DNA from: Candidatus Latescibacterota bacterium
Lineage (GTDB): Bacteria > Latescibacterota > UBA2968 > GCA-2709665
DNA: 51,394 bases
Direction of reading: 5' to 3'
NCBI GenBank assembly: GCA_012271065.1
Contig: JAAXHE010000274.1
Location: 1-51,394, forward strand
Shown here piece by piece: positions 16,629 to 24,957 of the stretch. The position numbers were made by a program, and so were the translations under genes. Position 1 is the first letter of the stretch. Each line of letters starts with the position of its first letter. The notes beneath the pieces were generated by a model. That model ran no database searches, was not told where the DNA came from, and saw only the letters and a list, made by a program, of their open reading frames with translations.

Positions 16629-19100
16629 TCAGATCCCGTAGCGGAACTGAATTTCGCGGGTGTCGCTCTTGCCGCTGACCCGGTCCTCGATCTTAACCTC
16701 GAGGACCTGAACGCCCGGCCTGGCCTTGTCCAGATCGATTTCAAAGTACTGTTGCTCGGTGGTTGAGGTCCCGGCGTGTTCGTACGATACAGACACCTGT
16801 GTCTTCCTGCGCTTGAAAAGAGAAGTGATGGCGCCCACCACGCCTTCCGACCGCCCCACGACCGTACGGACCAGGTATTTCACCTCGTAGTCGGTCTGTC
16901 CGAACCGGTTTTTCTTAAGGTTGTAGATCTCGTAGTAGGCATATACCTTCTGCGCCTCTCTGTAGTTCCTGGTGGGCATCGGCACCACCCGGATATCGCC
17001 CTTTCTGAATTTACCCGCCGAATTCGCGTCGGAGATTTCCGAAGCCAGAAGGATATCGCTGATCTTGAGCTTTTCGACATCGTAGTCGGGCACTTCGACC
17101 GCCTGCTTGTAGAGTCCGGTATGTCCGGAAGCCAGGTCCTTGATCTGGACCTGGAGTTCGTATTTGCCCGGCGGCACCGGGGTCTTGAGCATTTCCGGAA
17201 GAAACGCGCCTCTGACCCTGTCGAAGTCCGCCCGTCCTTCGTAGTGGAACTCCCGGGTATCGCGATAGATCGTCGTGTGCGCCGCGTCGGCCAGGGCCAT
17301 GGCGCACTGCACGCTGACCTGCGCCGAGTCCGCCTGCTCGGCAATCCGGACCTGTTCGGGTGGAATGCCATAGTAGACTTCAACGTTGGTCTGGCCGTCG
17401 GATCCCTGGAAGTTGGCCAGGTCATAATAGAAATTGAGCGCCGGTCCCTGGATTCCCGGCCGGTAGTAGTCGGGGGTCTCGTGCGCGGCGTTCTGGTAGA
17501 TGATCTCGGGTGCGTATTTGACCAGGCGGGTAATGTTGACAAGCTGGTTATTCAGAGCGGTCACCGGGGGAATCGGGGCGAAATTGAACTGCCCGCTCTT
17601 GTTTTCGTCGGTAAACACGATCTCGATTCCCCCCTTGATCTGCGTGTAGATCCAGGTCTCCCAGGGAACCGTGGCCATATCGGTGTGGATCGTTACGGGT
17701 ATGTAGTCCCCGAATTTATTCCGGGCGATCTGATTTCCGAATTCTTCGAACCTGGCGCCGTCCTGGTCATCATAGTCGCTTCGCGTGAGCGGCGCTGGCA
17801 GTGGGGTTCCTTCCAGGTCGCGTTCCTGGAACTCCTCTTCATCCGCGGCATCGGTGTTGGAAGTAAATCCGTCTTCCAGAAAACTGGCGTCGCGCTGATC
17901 GGCCGAACCGAATCCGTGGAGTGCGTCCTGGGTACGCTGGGTAATGGGATGACGAAACGCCCGGATCGGGAACACCGGTCCTGTAAACGTCATAAAGGAA
18001 GCCTCGGCCCCGTAGAGACTGGCGGCCATTCGCATGCGGACCGCCTCCACGTCCGGCGTATGGGTCAGGTCGCGTTGATAGGACCGCGACCGGTAGTCCG
18101 GCTTTCCATAGCGGATATAGACCTCACCCCGCTTGTCCCAGGGCGAAACCCTATCGGCAAAGAAAGTACGCGCATACCAGACACGCCGGTAGTGTTCGAC
18201 CATACGTTCGTTGACGCGGGTCATCATATCGGGGTCGCGCCGCAGCCAGAACCGCTCCTGGAATGCCCTTCGCTGAGTCGTGTCCGGCAACGCCTGATAT
18301 TCCCGAAGTTCCTCTACTGAAGCCACGTACGCAATATCCGTGTACAACTCGCGCTCGCCCGGCCCGACAGTGTCCAGGAAACGTTCGAAATTGTCCAGCG
18401 CCTTGTTGTATTCTTCCTCGTAGAAATGGCCCTGCGCTGCGATGGGCAGCAACCGGGTCTCCTCCTCAAGCGCCGCCATATGTGGAGCAATGTATTTGGA
18501 GATCCTTTCGTAGGCTTCGGCCTGTATACATGCCAGGCCGAAATAATACAGGCCGTCCGGATCGTCCGGCTCCATCCCAAGATAGGTATCGAAAAAGCCA
18601 AGGGCCTTCTCGTGGTCCTCCTTGAAACGCTCGTGCGCCTCTCCCAGCGCACGGTAGGCATCCGCCTGTTCGGGATCCAGTTCGATGGCCTTCTTTGCCG
18701 CGCCAACAGCCCGGCGGAAGTTGTGAAAAGCGCTTATCCCCTTTGCCGGCATCTCAGCGTACACAAGTGCCAGGCCGGCGTGCGCCGCTGCATAATCTTC
18801 ATCCAGTTTCAGCGCCGCCTCGAAGGACTCCTTTGCCGCCTTGAAGTCTTCAGCCTTCAACTGTACGCGGCCCAGACGGGTCAGTATATGCGCGTCGTCC
18901 GGAAACGCTTCGGCAAGCCCTGAAAATGTGTCCAGAGCCGCGGCGAGTTGGCGGCTGTCCAGCTGCCGTTCGCCGACGGCTTGAATGGAATCCCGTGTCG
19001 AAGACGTCCCCGCTGTCGACGATACGCTCAGTCCCAGCATCAGAACGACGATACAGTATCGCTGAAGGTGGACAGACTGAAATCGACGTCCGGTGTCCAT
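16629..19100 (-). CDS. TPR and GWxTD-domain exported protein
   Basis: An 823-aa protein with an N-terminal signal-like hydrophobic stretch (YCIVVLMLGLSVSSTAG) and an excellent Shine-Dalgarno (AGGAGG, 6 nt before the ATG at 19100). Residues about 40-230 hold TPR repeats (such as AAKESFEAALKLDEDYAAAHAGLALVY). The GWxTD region follows (about 240-330), with YVASVEELREYQ, FWLRRDPDMMTRVNE and EVYIRYGKPDYRSRS. The eponymous Gly-Trp-x-Thr-Asp is degenerate here, reading SPWDK. The C-terminal half is beta-rich and contains a KFRKGDIRVVPMPTRNY-type segment seen in other GWxTD proteins. The domain's biochemical function is unknown; it occurs mainly in FCB-group and acidobacterial genomes. It is last in a run with the FG-GAP and TPR proteins (16-bp gap), which suggests one envelope complex. 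Confidence 0.85.
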   Translation of the reverse strand: MDTGRRFQSVHLQRYCIVVLMLGLSVSSTAGTSSTRDSIQAVGERQLDSRQLAAALDTFSGLAEAFPDDAHILTRLGRVQLKAEDFKAAKESFEAALKLDEDYAAAHAGLALVYAEMPAKGISAFHNFRRAVGAAKKAIELDPEQADAYRALGEAHERFKEDHEKALGFFDTYLGMEPDDPDGLYYFGLACIQAEAYERISKYIAPHMAALEEETRLLPIAAQGHFYEEEYNKALDNFERFLDTVGPGERELYTDIAYVASVEELREYQALPDTTQRRAFQERFWLRRDPDMMTRVNERMVEHYRRVWYARTFFADRVSPWDKRGEVYIRYGKPDYRSRSYQRDLTHTPDVEAVRMRMAASLYGAEASFMTFTGPVFPIRAFRHPITQRTQDALHGFGSADQRDASFLEDGFTSNTDAADEEEFQERDLEGTPLPAPLTRSDYDDQDGARFEEFGNQIARNKFGDYIPVTIHTDMATVPWETWIYTQIKGGIEIVFTDENKSGQFNFAPIPPVTALNNQLVNITRLVKYAPEIIYQNAAHETPDYYRPGIQGPALNFYYDLANFQGSDGQTNVEVYYGIPPEQVRIAEQADSAQVSVQCAMALADAAHTTIYRDTREFHYEGRADFDRVRGAFLPEMLKTPVPPGKYELQVQIKDLASGHTGLYKQAVEVPDYDVEKLKISDILLASEISDANSAGKFRKGDIRVVPMPTRNYREAQKVYAYYEIYNLKKNRFGQTDYEVKYLVRTVVGRSEGVVGAITSLFKRRKTQVSVSYEHAGTSTTEQQYFEIDLDKARPGVQVLEVKIEDRVSGKSDTREIQFRYGI

Positions 19101-19116
19101 GGTGTGCCTCCTTGTC

Positions 19117-20847
19117 TCAATCCGCCGCCGGATTGTTTCTCAGCGGCGTTCCGGCAACAATTCCCCGTCCCTCCCGAACGGTCACGGTCTGCCCGGCAGC
19201 AACGTTGCTGATCCGTTCAATCCGGCCCGATGGCCAGGCCACCTCAACCGAATCGACCGCCCCGGCGCCTGCCAGACCGAATGTCAATACCTGCTCACTC
19301 TGCGAACAATAGCTCGATCCCGACCTCACGAAGCGCGATTGCACCACATCCGCCGACCGCACGCGCACGGTCGCGCCAACGCCGTCCCGGTTGGACCAGG
19401 GCGGCTCTCCGTCCGGCTGGCGGACGTCCTCGCCGGCGGTCGTAATGCCTCCAATCAGTTTCACCCTCAGACAGCGGTTCCGGTTCCCGCCTTCGTTGCG
19501 ATAGAGCGCGGGACGACCGTTGTTGGCGGCAATCAGCACGTCCAGGTCGCCGTCGCCGTCATAGTCCGCGTACGCCGCGCCGCGCCCCACCAGGCGATCG
19601 ACGAGACCGCTTGCCGCACCCATCTCCTCGAAGCTGCCATCGCCCCTGTTCCTGTAGAGTAACGGGCGCTGGGCGTAGCTGAGGTGGGATTTGACCCGGC
19701 GGATCCGGCTGTCCACGTGTCCGTTTGCCGCGAAAAGGTCCAGGCGCCCGTCCAGATCGAAATCGAAAAAGAAAACTCCGAAGGTGACGAACGGCGCACT
19801 CGGGCGCCCCACGCCGGAAGGCAGGGTCCGGTCCGTGAAGTATGCCCCGTCCCGGTTCTCAAACAGGGAAATCATCTCGTAGGCGAAATTCCCGATGGCC
19901 ACGTCCTCCCTGCCGGCGTTGCGGACGTCTCCGGCGCCGACCCCCATCCCGGACTTCGCCTCTCCGGCGGCGCTGTACGCCACGCCCGCCAAAAGGCCAT
20001 CCTCGGTAAACGTGCCGTCCCCGTTGTTGCGGAACAGATAATCCGGCATCGTATCGTTGGACATCAGGATGTCGGGCCATCCGTCGCCGTTGTAATCGAG
20101 GGAGACGGCGGACATACCCTTGCCCGGCTTTCCGCCGATGCCCGACGCTTTCGTAACGTCCGAAAACCGGACTCCGTCATTCCTGTACAGCCGTGAGTAA
20201 ACCGGATCGTACAACTGAGGCGCATACGAACGCGCCCCCGAACGCGCTGACAGCCAGGAATCCCGTTCCGCCGACCATCGCAGGTAATTGCCCACAAACA
20301 GGTCCAGGTCCCCATCCCGGTCGTAGTCCAGCCAGACCGCGCACACGCTCCACGTGGAGTCACCCACCCCCGCCTGCGCCGTGACGTCCTCAAACCGTCC
20401 GTCCCCACGGTTTCGAAAGAGCCGGTTCGCGCCCAGGCCGGCCACGTACAGGTCGCTGTCCCCGTCGTTGTCGTAGTCTCCGGTCGCGCAGCCCATCCCT
20501 AACATGGGATGCTTGAGCCCCGCCTGCGCGGTCACGTCGGAGAATCGGCCGCTTCCGTCATTCCGGTAGAGCGCCATCGTGGATGGCGGCTCGGACCCGC
20601 GCTCGTGCAACGTGGCGCAGCTGATCAGGAGAATATCCGAATCCCCGTCGCCGTCAAAGTCCCAGAACGCGCATCCGGACCCCATCGATTCCGGCATCAG
20701 CTCGCTGCCGGAGCCCCCGTTGTCGTGCCTGAACACGATCCCGGAGGAACGGGTCACATCCTTGAAAATCACCCCTTGCGCGAGGCCGTTTCCCTCCATG
20801 CACATTGAGAACGCGAGAACCGCGAATATGGTCCTTGTGCGTTTCAC
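19117..20847 (-). CDS. CRTAC1-like FG-GAP/ASPIC-UnbV secreted protein
   Basis: A 576-aa protein starting at GTG 20847. This start makes a clean signal peptide (VKRTRTIFAVLAFSMCMEGNGLAQG) and overlaps the upstream TPR gene's stop by four bases (GTGA), which implies translational coupling. It has about six FG-GAP/VCBS blades, each with a Ca2+-type loop: DFDGDGDSDILL, DYDNDGDSDLYV, DYDRDGDLDLFV, DYNGDGWPDIL, DFDLDGRLDLFA and DYDGDGDLDVLI. The C-terminal ASPIC/UnbV domain (about 465-560) includes NRDGVGATVRVRS, GSSYCSQSEQVLTFGLA and VEVAWPSGRIERI. The family is extracellular and calcium-binding; its role in bacteria is not established, but it often travels with TPR proteins, as here. Confidence 0.92.
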   Translation of the reverse strand: MKRTRTIFAVLAFSMCMEGNGLAQGVIFKDVTRSSGIVFRHDNGGSGSELMPESMGSGCAFWDFDGDGDSDILLISCATLHERGSEPPSTMALYRNDGSGRFSDVTAQAGLKHPMLGMGCATGDYDNDGDSDLYVAGLGANRLFRNRGDGRFEDVTAQAGVGDSTWSVCAVWLDYDRDGDLDLFVGNYLRWSAERDSWLSARSGARSYAPQLYDPVYSRLYRNDGVRFSDVTKASGIGGKPGKGMSAVSLDYNGDGWPDILMSNDTMPDYLFRNNGDGTFTEDGLLAGVAYSAAGEAKSGMGVGAGDVRNAGREDVAIGNFAYEMISLFENRDGAYFTDRTLPSGVGRPSAPFVTFGVFFFDFDLDGRLDLFAANGHVDSRIRRVKSHLSYAQRPLLYRNRGDGSFEEMGAASGLVDRLVGRGAAYADYDGDGDLDVLIAANNGRPALYRNEGGNRNRCLRVKLIGGITTAGEDVRQPDGEPPWSNRDGVGATVRVRSADVVQSRFVRSGSSYCSQSEQVLTFGLAGAGAVDSVEVAWPSGRIERISNVAAGQTVTVREGRGIVAGTPLRNNPAAD

Positions 20848-21974
20848 TCTTTTCGAGACGCTTCCAGCCGGGCGAGCCTGGTCCTGGCGTCCGCGACCCA
20901 TGCCTGCTGCGCGGAATCCCGCCGGGCCAGCCTCAGATACGCCCGCCAGTGGTGGATGGCGCGCTCCACGTCGCCCGTCCGTTCGTGAATAACGCCCAGA
21001 TTGTAATGTCCGTCAGCAAAATCCGGCGCGAGGCCGACGGCGCGCGTATAGGACTCAATCGCCGCCGTGTGGTCGCCGAGATTGAAATACGCGTTGGCCA
21101 GGCCCGCGTAACGCATCGCGTGCTGGTGTCCGGCCACCGACCGCGTGTACGCACCCTGATTCGCATCCACCATCGACACGACCGAATCCGGCGGCGCGCT
21201 CTCCGGTTTCAGCCGGATGGCCTCCCTGTACGAGGCCACCGCCTCCCCGTACCGTCCCTGCCGGGAATATACATTGCCCAGATTGTAATGCGCCTCGGCG
21301 AGGTCCGGATCCAGCCGGATGGCCTCCACCTGCCGGGAAACGGCCCCGTCCAGGTCTCCCCTGAGCATATGGACAAGGCCCAGATTTGCGTGCGCCTCGG
21401 CGTAGTCCGGCATCAGCGCGACGGCCTCTGCATATGCCGCTCCCGCCTCGTCGACCTTTCCCCTGTCCAGAAACTGGGTGCCCGTCGCGACCTGCTGCGC
21501 GGCGGCCTGGCAGCGGGCGACCGCACCTAAAAACAGCGCCTTCATCGGATCGTCGGAAAAGGGCAGCCCTGCAAGGGCGGCCCGGCGATAGGCTGCCAGC
21601 GCGTCCCCGTACCTTCGCTGGCGCGCTTCTATCAGGCCCAGCAGGTAGTGCGCCGCGGCGAAATCAGGAGCGGCGACCAGGGCCTCGCGCAGGCGCGCAA
21701 CCGTGAAACCGATCTCCGACCGGGTGAGGCTCCAGCCCGGCTCACTCCCGGTCCGGTTCCCGGCCACGATTCTGGCGACATCCGCGAAGTGTGGATATGC
21801 GCGGGTCGTGCCTCCCGCCCCGAATCCCGTCGCCGCTCTAGAGGCCAGACCGGTTGCTTCGTGCAAACGGTCGGCCACGCTATCCTCGAGCGCGAACCCC
21901 GCTTCCCTCGCCACCAGAGGTTGCGCCGACGAAACGCAGAACACCAGCATTCCCTGCCAAAGCGCGCGACGCAC
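20844..21974 (-). CDS. exported TPR-repeat protein
   Basis: About 376 aa. The start is uncertain. GTG at 21974 begins a convincing signal peptide (VRRALWQGMLVFCVSSAQPLVA) and leaves a 16-bp gap to the upstream stop, whereas GTG at 22013 would overlap that gene by 23 bp; neither has a clear Shine-Dalgarno. The mature part is nearly all TPR helices, with clear units such as AAAHYLLGLIEARQRRYGDA, AEAHANLGLVHMLRGDLDGA, AEAHYNLGNVYSRQGRYGEA and ADGHYNLGVIHERTGDVERA, about six to eight in total. It probably acts as a periplasmic or surface protein scaffold. It is translationally coupled to the ASPIC/FG-GAP gene downstream and follows two SUMF1-fold lipoprotein genes. Confidence 0.88.
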   Translation of the reverse strand: MRRALWQGMLVFCVSSAQPLVAREAGFALEDSVADRLHEATGLASRAATGFGAGGTTRAYPHFADVARIVAGNRTGSEPGWSLTRSEIGFTVARLREALVAAPDFAAAHYLLGLIEARQRRYGDALAAYRRAALAGLPFSDDPMKALFLGAVARCQAAAQQVATGTQFLDRGKVDEAGAAYAEAVALMPDYAEAHANLGLVHMLRGDLDGAVSRQVEAIRLDPDLAEAHYNLGNVYSRQGRYGEAVASYREAIRLKPESAPPDSVVSMVDANQGAYTRSVAGHQHAMRYAGLANAYFNLGDHTAAIESYTRAVGLAPDFADGHYNLGVIHERTGDVERAIHHWRAYLRLARRDSAQQAWVADARTRLARLEASRKE

Positions 21975-21990
21975 CGTGCCGGCGCGCAGG

Positions 21991-22848
21991 CTATTGACGT
22001 ACGTCCCGAGCACAGCGAAATCCGACGAAATTGCCCTTCTGGTCGGGATAGAATCGGAACCGGGCGGAGGTCTTCAGATAATGGGGCAGGTGATGCCAGG
22101 AACTGCCTCTCACCACGCGAAACGTCCCGGCCGCGGGGCCGGCTGGATCTTCCCCTGGACTTCGACCATAGTAGGTGTCGTCGTACCAGTCGTTGCACCA
22201 CTCCCACGCGTTGCCCGCCATGTCCAACAACCCGTAAGGGCTCGCGCCCCTGGGCCTGGAACCCACCGGCAGGGTATGGCAGAACTCTCCCGGCACGGGG
22301 CCGGCGGAAGGATTCGCCCAGTTGGTGCGGCCGCACGTGCCGCCCAGGTCCATGATTGCGTAGTCCGCGCCGGGCACCTGTTCACCCCACGGGTAGGTCC
22401 GTCCGTCTGTTCCGCGTGCCGCCTTTTCCCACTGCGCTTCCGAGGGCAGGCGTCCGCCCCGCCACCTGCAGTAGGCATCCGCTTCCACCCACGTCACCCC
22501 CACGACCGGCTGGCGGTCATTCGAAAATAACGGATTTCCGGTCTCAGCCGGCAATGACGCCCCGGTCGCGCGCGCGTACGCACGGAACTGAACATTCGTC
22601 ACTTCGTATTTGTCAATATAAAACGCGCTGAGATAGACGACGTGCGCAGGGCCTTCGGGGTCGAAACCCTGATTCGTACCCATCAGGAAGTCGCCTGCGT
22701 TTACGACCAGCATCGTGTCCACGGTACCCGCCGGCGTGCGGTCCAGGAAGACCCCTTCAGGCAGTTCGTCCAGGAGGGACTCTCCGCTGCACCCGGCGCA
22801 CACCAGGAGACCGTACCAGGCAACTCGCCACCACTTGCGCCGGCGCAT
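21991..22848 (-). CDS. SUMF1/FGE-fold lipoprotein, GldJ/GldK-like, non-catalytic
   Basis: A 285-aa protein starting at the ATG at 22848, two bases after the stop of the homologous gene upstream. The longer frame to 23256 merely overlaps that gene. The N-terminus (MRRRKWWRVAWYGLLVCAGC) looks like a lipoprotein signal with C20 as the probable acylated residue. The SUMF1 fold spans about 60-285: FLMGTNQGFDPEGP, FYIDKYEVTN, WVEADAYCRWRGGRLPSEAQ, LDMAGNAWEWCNDWYDD, VVRGSSWHH and FVGFRCARDV. True formylglycine-generating enzymes carry a Cys pair just after the RGGS motif; here the region reads SSWHHLPHYLKTSAR with no cysteine, so sulfatase activation is unlikely. GldJ and GldK of the gliding/T9SS apparatus share this fold and lipidation. 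Confidence 0.87.
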   Translation of the reverse strand: MRRRKWWRVAWYGLLVCAGCSGESLLDELPEGVFLDRTPAGTVDTMLVVNAGDFLMGTNQGFDPEGPAHVVYLSAFYIDKYEVTNVQFRAYARATGASLPAETGNPLFSNDRQPVVGVTWVEADAYCRWRGGRLPSEAQWEKAARGTDGRTYPWGEQVPGADYAIMDLGGTCGRTNWANPSAGPVPGEFCHTLPVGSRPRGASPYGLLDMAGNAWEWCNDWYDDTYYGRSPGEDPAGPAAGTFRVVRGSSWHHLPHYLKTSARFRFYPDQKGNFVGFRCARDVRQ

Positions 22849-22850
22849 GG

Positions 22851-23738
22851 TCAGTTTACGTCCCTCGCGCAGCGGACGCCCCATCCGTCCGTGGCTCCCG
22901 TGGGATCGGACCAGCTGCGATAGGTGATGCTGAGCTTGTTCGGATCCTGTCCTGCCGCGGTCCGCCAGGAACCGCCCCGAAGTATTCGAAATTTGCCCTG
23001 CTCCGGTCCCCTGGGACCGATGGTCGCGCCCACCTTGTAATATTCGGCGTCGTAGTAGTCCGCGCACCACTCCCACACGTTTCCGACCAGGTCCATCGCT
23101 CCGTAGAAACTGACGCCCTCGGGGTAGTTTCCCACCGGCGCCAGGGTATTGTCGTACCCGTCGTCGCCGTCCCTGTAATTCGCCCGTGAACCGTTCAAAC
23201 CCCTGTTCCAGGGGTAGGGCGCCCGCGCCTCGTCTCCGCGTGCGGTCTTCTCCCATTCCGCTTCGGTGGGCAGCCTGGCCCCGCGCCAGGCGCAGTAGGC
23301 GGCCGCGTCGAACCAGTTGATCCCCACAGCCGGAACATTCGGCCTGGTTTCCGCCCGGTCCGGCCAGTCACCAATACCGTTCGTGGACCCATGGCTGGCT
23401 GGTGTATAGCGTTCGCGGTTGCCGCCGTCCGGAGCGGCCCAGAATTGGAAATACCGGGCATTGGTCACTTCATACCGGTCTATATAGAACGCGCTCAGGT
23501 ACACCTGCCGCGCCGGCTGCTGGTCCGCCGGTCCGCGTTCCATGCCCATGGTGAAGTGACCCGCCGGGACCCGGACCATTTCCACGCCGTCGAAGAGCCG
23601 CACCAGACCCACCGGAAGGGGTCGATCCTTGTTCGGATCGAATTCCTCCACTGCGCTGGTGGGCGGTTCGTCCGCACCGCCGCAAGCCAGGACGCCGCAG
23701 CAGATCAGACAAGCACGGAAAAACCCGATGGCACGCAT
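22851..23738 (-). CDS. SUMF1/FGE-fold lipoprotein, GldJ/GldK-like, non-catalytic
   Basis: A 295-aa protein. I place the start at the ATG at 23738 because GAGG lies just upstream and a lipoprotein signal follows (MRAIGFFRACLICCGVLAC, lipobox VLAC with C19). The longer frame to 23867 lacks both. The SUMF1 fold spans about 60-295: FTMGMERGPADQQPARQVYL, FYIDRYEVTN, WFDAAAYCAWRGARLPTEAE, MDLVGNVWEWCADYYDAE, ILRGGSWRTAAGQ and GWGVRCARDV. The Cys pair used by genuine formylglycine-generating enzymes after RGGS is missing, and no sulfatase gene is present in this window. It is a tandem paralogue of the next gene (2-bp gap) and the first gene of its run, downstream of the terminator-like hairpin behind porV. 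Confidence 0.87.
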   Translation of the reverse strand: MRAIGFFRACLICCGVLACGGADEPPTSAVEEFDPNKDRPLPVGLVRLFDGVEMVRVPAGHFTMGMERGPADQQPARQVYLSAFYIDRYEVTNARYFQFWAAPDGGNRERYTPASHGSTNGIGDWPDRAETRPNVPAVGINWFDAAAYCAWRGARLPTEAEWEKTARGDEARAPYPWNRGLNGSRANYRDGDDGYDNTLAPVGNYPEGVSFYGAMDLVGNVWEWCADYYDAEYYKVGATIGPRGPEQGKFRILRGGSWRTAAGQDPNKLSITYRSWSDPTGATDGWGVRCARDVN

Positions 23739-23824
23739 GGACCACCTCGCACCAGGGACCCCTCCCCGACCACGTTCTGCTGATCTTGGATTTGTTCCCT
23801 TATCAATCCGTGTACCGATAACAA

Positions 23825-23881
23825 AACGGCGGCCAATGCCCCTTCCCGCCGACCCGGCCGGAGACACATTGCGCCGCCGTT
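23825..23881 (-). terminator. terminator-like hairpin between the PorV run and the SUMF1 run
   Basis: Arms AACGGCGGC and GCCGCCGTT (23825-23833 with 23873-23881) extend by a further 5 bp (CAATG/CATTG) after a one-base bulge, with a 28-base G+C-rich apical part. Reading leftward the stem is followed by TTGTTATC, so with the arm's last bases the run reads TTTTGTTAT. It lies 59 bp beyond the stop of the PorV-like gene. Confidence 0.6.
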
Positions 23882-23939
23882 AGCGCTGTTTCTGTTTAAA
23901 TTGGAGCGGCCCCGCTACGGACCGCCACGTCATCTGATA

Positions 23940-24920
23940 CTAAAATGCGCCGCCGATACTGAACCGAAGCGGTGCGTCCAGCAACTCGCCGACGTTGGTA
24001 TAGCCAACATCCACCAGTACCGTCCGGTCGCCCCAGTCGCCCTTGAATCCCGCGCCGAAGCTGTAAGTCTCCAGGTCGTGGTTGAACTTGTAACCGGCGC
24101 GCAGGGCCACCGCCCCCGACAACCACAATTCGCAACCCATCTGCCACCGCTGCTCGTAGTCCACCTGGTAGGAACTCTCGAAAGAGACCGTCAGGTAATT
24201 CGGCTCGTCCATCTGACCGAAGAGCTCCATGGCCACGCCGATATCGAAATTCATCGGCATCAGGAATTTCTGGTCTTCCGCCAGCACCTTGGTGTCAGGC
24301 CCGAAATTCCGCATGGCCAGGGCAATACGGGAACTCCGGAAACCCGTGTAGAAGTGGGTGCCGGCATCCAGAACGAGGGAGGTCATGTTGTCCACGTGCA
24401 GGGTCTCGGAGATATACACCACCCGGACGCCCAGGCCCAGCTTGTCGGTTGCATGAAACGCATAGGCCAGGCCGACGGAAGTTCCGCCGCCCTTGATCAT
24501 TTCCCCCGTGCCCTCAGGGTTGAATATGGTCCGTACCGGCATATCGCCCACGTCGTAATTCAACACGCTGGCACCCAGAACCCCCCAGCCCGTCCGGTAG
24601 GCGAACGCGCCGCTGTAGAACCCCGTGTCGACCAGCCACCGGGTGTGGGAAAGCTGGTACCCGAAACGCTCCAGGTGAACCAGGCCGGCCGGGTTGAAAT
24701 AGATCGCGTTGATGTCGTTCGAAACGGCCGTAAACGCATCTCCCATGGCCGCCGCGCGCGGGGACTGGGTCACCTTCATCCACGGAAACGACGCCAGTCC
24801 CAGTTTCCGGAAATCCTCGGACTTGAGGATTTCGGGCACGTCCCGCGCTTCCACTGGCGAGTTCCCGAATGCGCCGGCCACGAGAACGGTCATCAGTGTC
24901 ATGCAAAGTATCCGCTTCAT
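23940..24920 (-). CDS. porV: PorV/PorQ-family outer-membrane beta-barrel protein
   Basis: A 326-aa protein with a signal peptide (MKRILCMTLMTVLVAGAFG) and Shine-Dalgarno AAGGAG. The N-terminal block QSPRAAAMGDAFTAVSNDINAIYFNPAGL is the typical start of the PorV/PorQ/UPF0164 barrel family, split here as SPRAAAMGDAFTAVSND then INAIYFNPAGL. Alternating hydrophobic strands fill the rest, and the protein ends in SIGGAF with a C-terminal aromatic residue, as expected for BAM-assembled barrels. In Bacteroidota, PorV (LptO) shuttles T9SS cargo at the outer membrane. The gene immediately upstream (37-bp gap) encodes a large secreted protein with a sorting-like tail, so cargo and shuttle appear paired. 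The symbol is given by family resemblance; PorQ-type function is the alternative. Confidence 0.82.
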   Translation of the reverse strand: MKRILCMTLMTVLVAGAFGNSPVEARDVPEILKSEDFRKLGLASFPWMKVTQSPRAAAMGDAFTAVSNDINAIYFNPAGLVHLERFGYQLSHTRWLVDTGFYSGAFAYRTGWGVLGASVLNYDVGDMPVRTIFNPEGTGEMIKGGGTSVGLAYAFHATDKLGLGVRVVYISETLHVDNMTSLVLDAGTHFYTGFRSSRIALAMRNFGPDTKVLAEDQKFLMPMNFDIGVAMELFGQMDEPNYLTVSFESSYQVDYEQRWQMGCELWLSGAVALRAGYKFNHDLETYSFGAGFKGDWGDRTVLVDVGYTNVGELLDAPLRFSIGGAF

Positions 24921-24957
24921 AAGCTTATCGCTCCTTCCCGGGATTGCCTCACGCCGG

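Noticed and set aside
16776..18320. 514-codon plus-strand open frame
   Set aside because: Antisense to the GWxTD gene; no start signal and no recognisable protein.
21991..23738. Sulfatase-maturating formylglycine-generating enzymes
   Set aside because: The catalytic Cys pair is missing in both and no sulfatase is encoded in the window.
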